Assembly: GCA_030653365.1 (NCBI GenBank)
Contig: JAURZL010000010.1
Location: 1 to 64,000, forward strand
Length of the DNA stretch: 64,000 bases
Direction of reading: 5' to 3'
Source of the DNA: Anaerolineaceae bacterium
GTDB lineage: Bacteria; Chloroflexota; Anaerolineae; Anaerolineales; Anaerolineaceae
Part shown: piece by piece, positions 1 through 8,260 of the stretch
Numbering within the stretch: the first letter of the stretch is position 1
Layout: each line of letters starts with the position of its first letter
Program-made: the position numbers and the translations under genes
Notes under the pieces: model-generated
Database searches by the model: none
The model's input: the letters and a program-made list of their open reading frames with translations, nothing else
What the model was told of the DNA's origin: nothing

Positions 1-117
<117 letters not shown>

Positions 118-246
118 ATATCTTTTTTTATCACTCCTTACGGAGTGCTTCGGTTTATTTTTTTTCTCGCGGTTTCTAAAATTAACAGGTTCTTCGTCTT
201 TCCTATCACTCTTCAGTTGTTAAGGTGCTGTGTACTTTTCTAAGGC
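118..246 (-). other. 16S rRNA leader
   Basis: Transcribed leader between the proximal rRNA promoter and 16S. It holds a small hairpin (stem CACTCC/GGAGTG, 132-147) of the kind that sits near rRNA processing sites. The stretch CACCTTAACAACTGAAGAG (about 206-224, read on the minus strand) resembles common bacterial rRNA leader sequence. No ORF here looks real. Confidence 0.6.
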
Positions 247-252
247 TTGCCG

Positions 253-281
253 ATTCTACTCAGCAGTGTCTGATCTGTCAA
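253..281 (-). promoter_or_regulatory. rRNA promoter P1
   Basis: Minus-strand TTGACA (276-281) and TAGAAT (253-258) are separated by exactly 17 bp, a near-perfect sigma-70 class promoter pointing at 16S. Predicted start is near 246. Confidence 0.8.
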
Positions 282-438
282 GGGGCAAAAAATAACCGAT
301 GTACTCCATTATTTTGGCGAACACCGGTGCTCAATTATTGCCTGCATCGACTTTTCGATAGCCTTTTCAAGTATTCAATTATGAACGATCTTTCATTTCT
401 GATTAGACCGGGCTGCTTCGTTACTTGCAGCGTGCAGA

Positions 439-466
439 ATTATACCGCAGGCAGAAACGTTGTCAA
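439..466 (-). promoter_or_regulatory. rRNA promoter P2 (distal)
   Basis: Minus-strand TTGACA (461-466) and TATAAT (439-444) with a 16-bp spacer. Both hexamers are consensus. Tandem promoters are usual for rRNA operons. The rest of 282-554 holds nothing else I can support. Confidence 0.75.
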
Positions 467-554
467 GGTATTAACAAGAATTAACAATTGTTTAACGCGA
501 TTTGGTTGTTTTTCCGATAACCTGTGACGAATTTCAAGGGTTTGTCCACTTAAA

Positions 555-582
555 TTGATACAAAAGATTAATCCATTATAAT
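555..582 (+). promoter_or_regulatory. promoter of the VanW gene
   Basis: TTGATA (555-560) and TATAAT (577-582) with a 16-bp spacer, about 100 bp upstream of the VanW-family start codon. Confidence 0.6.
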
Positions 583-681
583 GAAAGGTGTTCACTTTTT
601 CTCCGATAAGGAACTTTTCGCGCAATTCTGGCGTCTTTTTTGCAACAGTCTGATTAATTAATCAAAAATGATAGGTAAATA

Positions 682-2544
682 ATGGCGAGTATTACATACC
701 AACAAAAAAAATCGTTACCGGTATTGGAACAAATCTTGATAGCAATTCTGGCCGGTTGTATTATTGGGACAGGTTTATTAATCGCATTTGGATTAGGAGT
801 TCAAGTCTGGATGGCAGGGCGTATCGCTCCAGGAGTAACAGCGTCCGGGATAGATGTGGGTGGAATGTCACCTCAAGAGGCAGCTATACTAATCAACGAT
901 AAAATTTCATATCCTCAAGAAGGAAGAATTTTACTGAGGGATGGAGAACAAACATGGTTACTCACCCCTGCGCAACTTGGTATGTTTATTGATCCCGAAT
1001 CAACCGCTGGCCATGCCTTTGAAATTGGCCGTGAAGGAAATTTAATCGTGCGTCTCAATGACCAATGGAGGACCTGGCGCTATGGAAGCAGTATTGCCCC
1101 CAGCTTTGTCTTTGATGAACGTATCGCTTATATGCAGATAAAACAAATTGCCTCGCTGATTGACAAGCCGGTTCTGGAAGCCGAGCTAGGTCTGAATGGG
1201 ACAGAGGTATTAGTCCGAAGTGGGCAAATTGGCCGTACGGTTAATATTGATGCCACGATTGAGAAAATTGCGCTTGTATTGCCCACGATGCGTGATGGCA
1301 TGGTAGAGTTAGTTATTGAAGAAACTCCCCCTTATATTCTCGATGCTGAAGAACAGGCAGCGCTTGCAAAAAGAATACTGAGTAAACCCCTGGTCCTGAC
1401 AGCTGAAGATGCTTCTGACAGCCCCTGGGAATTTGATCAAAACACCCTGGCAGAAAATTTAAGAATTGAACGGATCATTGATGCTGATGGAAATCGTTAT
1501 CAGGTTGGAATTAATAGCGACTTTCTTAGAAGTTTCCTGAATGATATTTCTCCGAAATTAAAAATTAATCCAAAAGATGCCCATTACATCTTTAATGATG
1601 ATACCGGCGAGTTGGATGTTATTGAGTCTGCAATTATTGGTCGTGAATTAAACCTTGAGTCAACAATTCAGACCATTCAGGAGCAAATCGTAACCGATAA
1701 CAGTCACGAAATTCCTCTTGTTTTTGAAATTAACAAGCCATTCCTCACAAATGATGTAAAAGGAGTGGATTTAGGAATCACGGAATTAGTTCATGAAGAG
1801 GTATCGTATTTTTACGGATCTAGTAGTGATCGGGTTAAAAACATCATTGTTGCCTCCAGTAAATTTCATGGGGTAATGATTCCACCGGGTGCTACGTTCT
1901 CTATGGCAGAAGCTTTGGGAGACATTACGCTGGAAAATGGATATGCAGAAGCTTTAATCATTGCAGGTGGCCAGACGATTCAAGGTGTTGGCGGTGGTGT
2001 CTGTCAGGTCAGCACTACGCTCTTCCGGGCAGCATTTTTTGCCGGTTTCCCGATCGTGGAACGCTACCCGCACGCTTATCGTGTCTCCTATTATGAAAAG
2101 GTAGCTGGCAATCGTATTGACCAGCGTCTAGCTGGCCTGGATGCCACCGTTTTTGTTCCGATTGTGGATTTCAAGTTCACCAACGATACCACCAACTGGT
2201 TGTTGATGGAAACCTATGTCAATCCGACGTATTCAAGTATTGTCTGGAAGTTTTATTCTACTTCCGACGGTCGCGAAGTTAACTGGTCAACCACCGGGGT
2301 TACCAACGTGGTTGAAGCTCCAGAACCAAAATATATCGAAAAACCGGATTTAAATGAAGGGGAAATCAAGCAAGTAGATTGGGCAGCAGATGGCGCAGAT
2401 GTGACAGTTTCCCGCACGGTTACCAGAAATGGAGAGGTAATCATTTCGGATACTATCTTCACCCGCTACCGCCCATGGCAAGCGGTTTATGAATATGGAC
2501 CAGGAACTGAAATTCCAGATCAATCTGAAGATTCTGAAGAATAA
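682..2544 (+). CDS. VanW-family cell-wall protein with G5-like tail
   Basis: A 620-residue membrane-anchored envelope protein. One N-terminal transmembrane helix (about residues 15-45) is followed by putative peptidoglycan-binding repeats of the type usually found before VanW domains. A VanW domain covers roughly residues 360-490, with the diagnostic stretches PPGATFSM and GVGGGVCQVSTTLFRAA. A G5-like beta-rich segment (about 530-600) closes it. The family is named after vancomycin clusters, but most members are chromosomal and their biochemical role is unknown; extracytoplasmic wall binding is inferred from the domains. It has its own TTGATA/TATAAT promoter and a weak ribosome site. It is probably monocistronic, since the following operon has a separate promoter. 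Confidence 0.9.
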   Translation: MASITYQQKKSLPVLEQILIAILAGCIIGTGLLIAFGLGVQVWMAGRIAPGVTASGIDVGGMSPQEAAILINDKISYPQEGRILLRDGEQTWLLTPAQLGMFIDPESTAGHAFEIGREGNLIVRLNDQWRTWRYGSSIAPSFVFDERIAYMQIKQIASLIDKPVLEAELGLNGTEVLVRSGQIGRTVNIDATIEKIALVLPTMRDGMVELVIEETPPYILDAEEQAALAKRILSKPLVLTAEDASDSPWEFDQNTLAENLRIERIIDADGNRYQVGINSDFLRSFLNDISPKLKINPKDAHYIFNDDTGELDVIESAIIGRELNLESTIQTIQEQIVTDNSHEIPLVFEINKPFLTNDVKGVDLGITELVHEEVSYFYGSSSDRVKNIIVASSKFHGVMIPPGATFSMAEALGDITLENGYAEALIIAGGQTIQGVGGGVCQVSTTLFRAAFFAGFPIVERYPHAYRVSYYEKVAGNRIDQRLAGLDATVFVPIVDFKFTNDTTNWLLMETYVNPTYSSIVWKFYSTSDGREVNWSTTGVTNVVEAPEPKYIEKPDLNEGEIKQVDWAADGADVTVSRTVTRNGEVIISDTIFTRYRPWQAVYEYGPGTEIPDQSEDSEE

Positions 2545-2545
2545 T

Positions 2546-2598
2546 GTGATTTTCTTCCTTTAATACACAAATAAATTTTTTATAAGGAAGAATATCAC
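2546..2598. repeat. long inverted repeat after the VanW gene
   Basis: GTGATTTTCTTCCTT (2546-2560) pairs with AAGGAAGAATATCAC (2584-2598), with one T/T mismatch and a 23-nt loop. It starts two bases after the VanW stop. There is no T-run after the stem, so a classical terminator is not obvious; the T-run lies in the loop. Confidence 0.5.
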
Positions 2599-2619
2599 TC
2601 AGATTGTAACCGAAATATA

Positions 2620-2649
2620 TTGTTACTTTCACTCCATTAAGGCTAAAAT
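2620..2649 (+). promoter_or_regulatory. promoter and leader of the mmd operon
   Basis: TTGTTA (2620-2625) and TAAAAT (2644-2649) with an 18-bp spacer precede the decarboxylase operon. The leader that follows has two tight hairpins: GGTTGT/ACAACC (2663-2677) and GTTGGA/TCCAAC (2709-2725). I do not recognise them as a known riboswitch. Confidence 0.45.
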
Positions 2650-2761
2650 AGACTAAGGTGTGGGTTGTATGACAACCTAGGCAGTACATCCAAAACTTTA
2701 TTGGCGCTGTTGGATATTCTCCAACGGAAAATTCTATTATCAGATTGAATGAGGAGAACAT

Positions 2762-4312
2762 ATGCAAGAACAAGATCCCCGTATCCTTGAATTGCGTGAA
2801 AAACGCAAACAGTCTAAACTAGGTGGTGGAGAAAAACGGATCGCGACACAACATTCTAAAGGTAAATTATTTGCTCGCGAACGAATTGATCTGCTTCTAG
2901 ATCCAGGGACATTTTATGAATTAGAACCATTCACTGTCCAGCGAAATGACCACTTAGGTGGTTCTGGAAATGAAATGACAGATGGTGTTGTTACCGGTTT
3001 TGGACAAATTAACAATCGAACCGTTTATGTATACGCTCAGGACTTTACCATCCAGGGTGGTGCGCTTGGAGAAATGCAAGGAAAAAAGATTGCAAGATTA
3101 ATGGACCTTGCAGCAAATACAGGCTGCCCAATTATTGGATTGATTGATTCTGGTGGAGCAAGAATTCAGGAAGGTGTTTACAGTTTAGGCGCTTATGCTG
3201 AAATCTTTAAACGTAACGCCATTTATTCTGGTGTTGTTCCTCAAATCAGTGTAATTATGGGACCATGTGCTGGTGGTGCTGCCTACTCACCTGCCGTTAC
3301 AGATCTCGTAATAATGGTTGATAAACAATCCTTCATGTTTCTGACTGGTCCACAGGTTATCAAATCTGTTACCGGCGAAGATGTTGACTTTGAAAGCCTC
3401 GGTGGTGCTCAGGTCCACTTAGGTTTAAGTGGTTTAGCACACCTTGTTGGACAGGATGAAAAAGACGCCTTACAAATCGCACGACAGGCAATCTCATATT
3501 TCCCATCCAATAACGCTGAAAATCCTCCCAAAATTGCATCCGATGATGATCCTAATCGTGTTGAAGAAGCTTTAAACAGTCTTGTTCCATTGGATCCAAA
3601 CGCACCTTACAGCATGCATGAAGGAATTGAGTTGATAATCGACAAAGGTTCATTCCTTGAATTGCAAACCACATTCGCACAAAATGCAATTATTGGCTTA
3701 GCCAGAATGGATGGCATGCCTGTCGGTATTGTTGCACAGGAACCAAGTCAAATGGCTGGTGTAATGGACATCAACTCTGCAGATAAAATTGCACGGTTTG
3801 TTCGAATGTGTGATGCATTCAATATTCCTGTGATCACATTCATTGATTCCCCGGGATTCTTACCGGGTGTTGCACAAGAACATAATGGCGTTATTCGGCA
3901 TGGTGCAAAAGTTCTCTTTGCTTATTCAGAATCCACTGTACCAAAGATTTCTGTGACAACCCGAAAATCTTATGGTGGTGCTTATGTAGTGCTGAGCTCA
4001 AAATTCATTGGTACTGATGTTACATTGGCTTGGCCAAGTGCAGAGATTGCAGTTATGGGACCTGGTGGAGCTGCAAATATTCTTTATGGAAAACAAATTA
4101 AAGAAGCTGCAGATCCAAATGCAGAACGAGAAAGATTAACAGAAGAATTCCGAGAAGCATTCCTTAATCCATATGCTGCTGCAAGAGCAGGTTATGTTGA
4201 TGATGTAATTGAACCCCGTGAAACCAGACAAAGGATCATTCTTGCTCTTCATGCTATTAAGGATAAAGCAGTGAGTTTGCCAGCCCGTAAACACGGAAAT
4301 ATTCCACTTTAA
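2762..4312 (+). CDS. mmdA: methylmalonyl-CoA decarboxylase alpha subunit (carboxyltransferase)
   Basis: A 516-residue biotin-dependent acyl-CoA carboxyltransferase with two crotonase-fold halves. It transfers CO2 from (S)-methylmalonyl-CoA to carboxybiotin. The N-terminal half has the oxyanion-hole glycines of DSGGARIQEG and GPCAGGAAYSPA. The C-terminal half has VITFIDSPGFLPGVAQE and SYGGAYVV. Length fits MmdA/PccB (about 510) better than glutaconyl-CoA decarboxylase alpha (about 587). The downstream gamma, biotin carrier and beta genes make a Na+-translocating decarboxylase much more likely than an ATP-driven propionyl-CoA carboxylase; no biotin carboxylase is present here. The start has an AGGAG site (TGAGGAGAACAT). 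Confidence 0.93.
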   Translation: MQEQDPRILELREKRKQSKLGGGEKRIATQHSKGKLFARERIDLLLDPGTFYELEPFTVQRNDHLGGSGNEMTDGVVTGFGQINNRTVYVYAQDFTIQGGALGEMQGKKIARLMDLAANTGCPIIGLIDSGGARIQEGVYSLGAYAEIFKRNAIYSGVVPQISVIMGPCAGGAAYSPAVTDLVIMVDKQSFMFLTGPQVIKSVTGEDVDFESLGGAQVHLGLSGLAHLVGQDEKDALQIARQAISYFPSNNAENPPKIASDDDPNRVEEALNSLVPLDPNAPYSMHEGIELIIDKGSFLELQTTFAQNAIIGLARMDGMPVGIVAQEPSQMAGVMDINSADKIARFVRMCDAFNIPVITFIDSPGFLPGVAQEHNGVIRHGAKVLFAYSESTVPKISVTTRKSYGGAYVVLSSKFIGTDVTLAWPSAEIAVMGPGGAANILYGKQIKEAADPNAERERLTEEFREAFLNPYAAARAGYVDDVIEPRETRQRIILALHAIKDKAVSLPARKHGNIPL

Positions 4313-4322
4313 GGAGAATCGC

Positions 4323-4697
4323 GTGAATCCAATTACTCAAGGTTTAATTATTACTGCTATTGGGATGGGATTGGTTTTTGTTGCCATTCTATTATTGTGG
4401 GCTTTAATGGATTTTCTTGTTCGCATTACAAATGACAAACCAGCAGATAAAGCAACTGTCAAAGTTGAGATTAGTACAGAAGAAGAACCTGTCATCAAAA
4501 CAGAAGATAAAACTCACCGGTTACATCATGTTGCTTCCATTGCTGTTGCAATTGCAATGAGCCTTCACAAGCAGTTTCCCATTATTACACCACAAGAATC
4601 TAGCACTATCAGTGCTTGGCAAACATCAAAAAGATCCCAAGTACTTAATCAAAGTGCCGCTTTACTAAATCGAAAATCTCGAGGGACTACAAAATGA
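4323..4697 (+). CDS. sodium-pump decarboxylase gamma/delta subunit (OadG-like)
   Basis: A 124-residue protein with one N-terminal transmembrane helix (about residues 8-32, GLIITAIGMGLVFVAILLLW) and a hydrophilic, Lys/Glu-rich tail. This is the classic OadG/MmdD layout. The family assembles the decarboxylase by linking carboxyltransferase, biotin carrier and membrane pump. The start is GTG, fixed by AAGGAG five bases upstream and only 10 bp after mmdA. It overlaps the next gene by 4 nt, indicating translational coupling. Confidence 0.85.
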   Translation: MNPITQGLIITAIGMGLVFVAILLLWALMDFLVRITNDKPADKATVKVEISTEEEPVIKTEDKTHRLHHVASIAVAIAMSLHKQFPIITPQESSTISAWQTSKRSQVLNQSAALLNRKSRGTTK

Positions 4698-5134
4698 AAA
4701 TGAAAATTAAGATCGAAAATGAAACTTACGAAGTGGATATAGACGATTTGGAATCTCGCCCAATTCTGGCAACAGTAAATGGAGAAACATTTGAAGTGTT
4801 TCCTGAGGAAACCCAGGTTGTAAAACCAGTTGTTGCCACACCTGCACCAATAAAATCTGCAGCCCCTGCACCTGTTCGCGTAGCTCCAAAACCAGCAGCG
4901 CCTGCAGCTTCAGCCAGCAGTAAATCAGTCGTTGCACCAATTCCTGGTGTGATTGATATGATTAAAGTGCGGGAAGGTGAGGAAGTCAAAAATGGTCAGG
5001 AACTGTTGATCCTAGAAGCAATGAAAATGAAAAATGCTATCCGTGCAACTCGTGATGGTAAAATCGAACGAGTTTATGTTTCGGTAGGTGATCAAGTTCC
5101 ACACAACCATGTATTACTAGACTTCGCTGATTAG
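4694..5134 (+). CDS. mmdC: biotin carboxyl carrier subunit of the decarboxylase
   Basis: A 146-residue biotin acceptor. An N-terminal segment of about 45 residues precedes a long Ala/Pro-rich swinging linker (about 50-80), then the biotinyl domain. EAMKM contains the lysine to be biotinylated (K111). The Ala/Pro linker is typical of decarboxylase biotin carriers (MmdC, GcdC), where the arm shuttles CO2 between the transferase and the membrane decarboxylase. The ATG overlaps the upstream stop (ATGA). Confidence 0.92.
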   Translation: MKMKIKIENETYEVDIDDLESRPILATVNGETFEVFPEETQVVKPVVATPAPIKSAAPAPVRVAPKPAAPAASASSKSVVAPIPGVIDMIKVREGEEVKNGQELLILEAMKMKNAIRATRDGKIERVYVSVGDQVPHNHVLLDFAD

Positions 5135-5146
5135 TGGAGGCTATTC

Positions 5147-6271
5147 ATGGATTTTACCCAATTACTTACTGAAATTACCCGTGGCTTTTCAAACTTTTCC
5201 TGGCAAAACGGGGTAATGATACTGATTGGTTTGACTTTAATTGCACTGGCAATTATCAAAGAATATGAACCCGTATTATTACTTCCAATCGGATTTGGTT
5301 GTATTTTGGCAAACTTAGGGATGTCAACTGATCATGGCGTTTTTAAAGTCATTTACGACGCGGGCATTAAGACCGAATTATTCCCTCTCTTAATATTTAT
5401 TGGCGTTGGTGCAATGATTGATTTTCGACCATTGCTCTCCATGCCAAAAATGGTTTTATTAGGAGCTGCCGGTCAATTTGGTATATACGGTGCATTAATG
5501 GTTGCATTAGCGTTAGGTTTCCCATTAAATGAAGCTGCAGCTATCGGAACAATTGGTGCGATTGATGGCCCTACTGCAATTTTTGTAACAACCAAAATTG
5601 CTCCCGAGATTCTTGCTCCCGTTGCGGTGGCGGCTTATTCCTATATGAGCTTGATCCCGGTAATCCAAATTCCTTTGATGAAACTCCTCACAACCCGGAA
5701 AGAACGATTGATTCGGATGGAGTATTCCGCAAAACCAGTTTCGAATAAAGCAGTTATTGCTTTCCCAATCATTATCACCATCGTCATCAGCTTACTTGCT
5801 CCTGATGCTGCACCACTGATTGCAACTTTGATGCTTGGAAATCTCTTGAAAGAATCAGGTGTTGTTGATCGCCTGAATAAAGCCGCTCAAAACGAATTAA
5901 TTAATATCTCAACTTTGTTTTTGGGTCTGGCAGTCGGTGCGACAATGATTGGTGATTCTTTCTTAAATGTAAAGACTCTAGGCATTCTGCTAATTGGTTT
6001 ATTTGCATTTGTGTTAGATACGGTTGCAGGTTTAATGTTTGGTAAACTGATGAAAGTTTTATCAGGTGGAAAGATCAATCCTTTAATTGGTGCCTGTGGT
6101 ATCAGTGCTTTTCCGATGGCTGGACGTTTAGCTGCTAGAGCAGCTCAGGAAGAAGATTTTGAGAATTTTATCCTGATGCATGCAATGGGTGCAAATACTG
6201 CTGGACAATTAGGTTCTGTTATTGCTGGTGGTTTATTGTTGGCCATCACCCTTGGAATTATGGGTGGATAA
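5147..6271 (+). CDS. mmdB: Na+-translocating decarboxylase beta subunit
   Basis: A 374-residue integral membrane protein with about nine to eleven hydrophobic segments. It matches the OadB/MmdB/GcdB family, which decarboxylates carboxybiotin and exports Na+. Family signatures include EYEPVLLLPIGFG near residue 40, the acidic IGAIDGPTAIF stretch near 140-150, and the C-terminal GACGISAFPMAGR region. GGAGG lies just upstream of the start. It is the last gene of the operon and a strong hairpin follows. Together the four genes convert methylmalonyl-CoA to propionyl-CoA and store energy as a sodium gradient. Confidence 0.93.
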   Translation: MDFTQLLTEITRGFSNFSWQNGVMILIGLTLIALAIIKEYEPVLLLPIGFGCILANLGMSTDHGVFKVIYDAGIKTELFPLLIFIGVGAMIDFRPLLSMPKMVLLGAAGQFGIYGALMVALALGFPLNEAAAIGTIGAIDGPTAIFVTTKIAPEILAPVAVAAYSYMSLIPVIQIPLMKLLTTRKERLIRMEYSAKPVSNKAVIAFPIIITIVISLLAPDAAPLIATLMLGNLLKESGVVDRLNKAAQNELINISTLFLGLAVGATMIGDSFLNVKTLGILLIGLFAFVLDTVAGLMFGKLMKVLSGGKINPLIGACGISAFPMAGRLAARAAQEEDFENFILMHAMGANTAGQLGSVIAGGLLLAITLGIMGG

Positions 6272-6296
6272 AAAATAGTTAGTCAATTAAGATAAA

Positions 6297-6333
6297 AGAG
6301 GCTGAATTCAGATAAGTTCAGTCTCTTTTTTTT
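6297..6333 (+). terminator. intrinsic terminator of the mmd operon
   Basis: Stem AGAGGCTGAA/TTCAGTCTCT (6297-6306 with 6317-6326, one G-U pair) is followed by a run of eight T. The AGAG start of the stem gives A-rich flanks, so it may also serve the converging response-regulator gene. Confidence 0.85.
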
Positions 6334-6369
6334 ATATATTTCTGGCGTAATGAGTTTTTTGGAGTTTAG

Positions 6370-7044
6370 CTAGTCAAAATCAAGGCGGTATCCGACCCCT
6401 CTGACTGTTTTTATAAAGTCAGGATGGCGAGGATCCTCTTCCAATAAATTTCTCAACCAGCTCACATGTACATCAAGCGTACGGGTATCACCAATATAAT
6501 CAGTTTCCCAAACAAATTTGAACAATTCATCTCGGCCATAAACCTGGCCAGGACGTTCCATTAATGCTTGTAGAAGTCTGGTTAACCGTGGGGTCAGACT
6601 GATTTGTTTTTCATTGATTTTCACAAAGCGTTGCGGTAAATCCAGTTCTAACGGACCCACCTTAAGCGAATCATTCCCAGGTTTTAGTGGTAAAAGAACC
6701 TTTATGCGATTTAATAGTTTTTGTAAAGTAAAAGGTAATTGCATGACAATGTCAGCATCAAAACCATTTTTTTCGTTTACACCATTGCCAATAATTAAAA
6801 TAATTGGCGTCGTTTTGGCAGCAGATCTTAAGGATTGGCAGATTCGTTTCCCGCTGGTTCGCATAGAATCTGCATCGATGACAATCAAATCAGGTTTTTC
6901 TTTATCTAATTTTCCTAGGGCTACATTTCCACTGGGAACACTTAACACACGAAAACCTTTCTTTGTCAGCCCCCCTACAAATGAAGATCTTTCTGCTTTT
7001 TTTCCTTCTATGACCAAGATTTTTCCTGCCAAGTACTCCACCAC
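6370..7044 (-). CDS. OmpR-type regulator with degenerate receiver
   Basis: A 224-residue protein with a receiver-like domain (about 8-120) and an OmpR/PhoB winged-helix DNA-binding domain (about 128-222; TLDVHVSWLRNLLEEDP and TVRGVGYRLD are diagnostic). The receiver keeps a candidate phospho-acceptor, D57 in VIDADS. The acidic pair normally near residues 12-13 is reduced to one Glu (VIEGKK), and the conserved Lys of the K-P-F motif is replaced (MQLPF). Phosphorylation-independent control is therefore likely (inference). No kinase gene is adjacent. The start is GTG; a TTG at 7032 is an alternative. It is divergent from the nuclease gene. Confidence 0.87.
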   Translation of the reverse strand: MVEYLAGKILVIEGKKAERSSFVGGLTKKGFRVLSVPSGNVALGKLDKEKPDLIVIDADSMRTSGKRICQSLRSAAKTTPIILIIGNGVNEKNGFDADIVMQLPFTLQKLLNRIKVLLPLKPGNDSLKVGPLELDLPQRFVKINEKQISLTPRLTRLLQALMERPGQVYGRDELFKFVWETDYIGDTRTLDVHVSWLRNLLEEDPRHPDFIKTVRGVGYRLDFD

Positions 7045-7229
7045 CTTATTAAAAAATAAAAATTTTTAGTAATAAAAAGAACCCAGGTTTTGTAAAAAAA
7101 AACAGTGTCTGCAGATTATATATACAAATAAAAAAATTGCAAATTAAAAAACCAAACGAATTCTCATAGCCCCAAAGTTCAATCAATATTTGCCGATAAA
7201 ACGCTATTTGAGGATCGTAAATTCATTAT

Positions 7230-7311
7230 ACCTTAACCTTAAAAAAAACAAGTTAACAGTTTTTCTTAAGAATCGCAATCTTAAGAAATTTGTAAGGTGC
7301 TAAGTTAAGGT
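7230..7311. promoter_or_regulatory. nested inverted repeats in the divergent control region
   Basis: TTTCTTAAG (7262-7270) and CTTAAGAAA (7280-7288) form a perfect 9-bp inverted repeat with a 9-nt spacer. The same bases give direct repeats of TTAAGAA 15 bp apart. An outer pair ACCTTAAC (7230-7237) / GTTAAGGT (7304-7311) encloses them. It sits between the response regulator and the nuclease gene, so an operator is plausible. The rest of 7045-7408 is AT-rich with nothing else I can name. Confidence 0.45.
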
Positions 7312-7341
7312 TGGAAGTCAAAGATCAAACTATACGATCAT

Positions 7342-7370
7342 TTGCATGCTACTAGTCACCATGTTAAAAT
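7342..7370 (+). promoter_or_regulatory. promoter of the bifunctional nuclease gene
   Basis: TTGCAT (7342-7347) and TAAAAT (7365-7370) with a 17-bp spacer, 38 bp upstream of the start codon. Confidence 0.55.
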
Positions 7371-7408
7371 AAGAGTAAGTATCCGCTCATTTCCCTGCGG
7401 GAGGAAAA

Positions 7409-8008
7409 ATGTCAAACACAAAAATGGTCGAAGTGATCATCGATAGCGTACGTGTCAGTCTGACCAACCAGCAACGAATTGTTGTTTTGCGTGATATCAA
7501 TGCAGAACGGTATTTGCCCATCTGGATTGGTCCATATGAGGCTGAGTCAATTACCATTGCATTACAGGAAATTGAAGTTTCCAGACCTCAAACACATGAC
7601 TTGATCAAAAATATTTTCAATCAAATGAATGCTCGTCTGATCAGGGTGGAGGTGCTTTCCTTAAAAGATGATGTATTTTATGGCAACATGATTGTCGAAA
7701 TCAATGAAGATATTATTGAAATTGATTCGAGACCATCCGATGCATTGGCAATGGCTGCCCGCACCCATGCCAAGATCCTTGTTTCGGAAGAGGTTATGAA
7801 ATCTGCTGGTATTGTTCCTGAAATCGATATCCAGGAAAGCGAGAACAACCCGGATCATGCTCCATTGGCAAACTCTGAACGACCAGATGAAGAAATCAAT
7901 GAAGAACGGTTGTCTGTATTTGAGGATTTCCTTGGATCTCTGGATATCGGTGAATTGGACGAAGACAATCAAGACGACAATCCACCGGATGATGAACCAG
8001 ATAAATAA
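7409..8008 (+). CDS. bifunctional nuclease (BFN/DUF151) family protein
   Basis: A 199-residue protein. Residues about 5-135 form a DUF151/BFN domain, with the typical runs LPIWIGPYEAESI, RPQTHDL and IDSRPSDALAMA. Family members have been reported to cleave both RNA and DNA in plants, but the bacterial role is not established. The C-terminal 60 residues are extremely acidic (Asp/Glu/Asn-rich) and probably disordered. GGGAGG lies seven bases upstream of the ATG. A terminator follows. Confidence 0.88.
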   Translation: MSNTKMVEVIIDSVRVSLTNQQRIVVLRDINAERYLPIWIGPYEAESITIALQEIEVSRPQTHDLIKNIFNQMNARLIRVEVLSLKDDVFYGNMIVEINEDIIEIDSRPSDALAMAARTHAKILVSEEVMKSAGIVPEIDIQESENNPDHAPLANSERPDEEINEERLSVFEDFLGSLDIGELDEDNQDDNPPDDEPDK

Positions 8009-8067
8009 TCAATTATCCAAAAATAAGTAATTCATCAGACTGAATTTTTCAACTCATTTCTCGTTTC

Positions 8068-8100
8068 AGGAGGTGAAAATAATTGTTTTACCTCCTTTTC
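8068..8100 (+). terminator. intrinsic terminator after the nuclease gene
   Basis: AGGAGGTGAAAA pairs with TTTTACCTCCT (one bulged base), followed by a short T-run. It lies about 60 bp after the stop. Confidence 0.7.
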
Positions 8101-8260
8101 CCTTATATAATTTAGTAATAGCAATTTCTTTGCTAACGTCACAAGTCAAAGAATTGATTGAAAGCCTTTCATTCACGAGAAAGTTGCTGGTCGGATATTA
8201 CAATAAGGAATGATTATTTGGTAGAATTGGCTTCCAAGGTTCGAAAGTTGGAAAATTACA

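Noticed and set aside
225-527. 100-codon open frame upstream of the VanW gene
   Set aside because: It lies over the minus-strand rRNA leader and promoters, with no ribosome site and no protein-like features.
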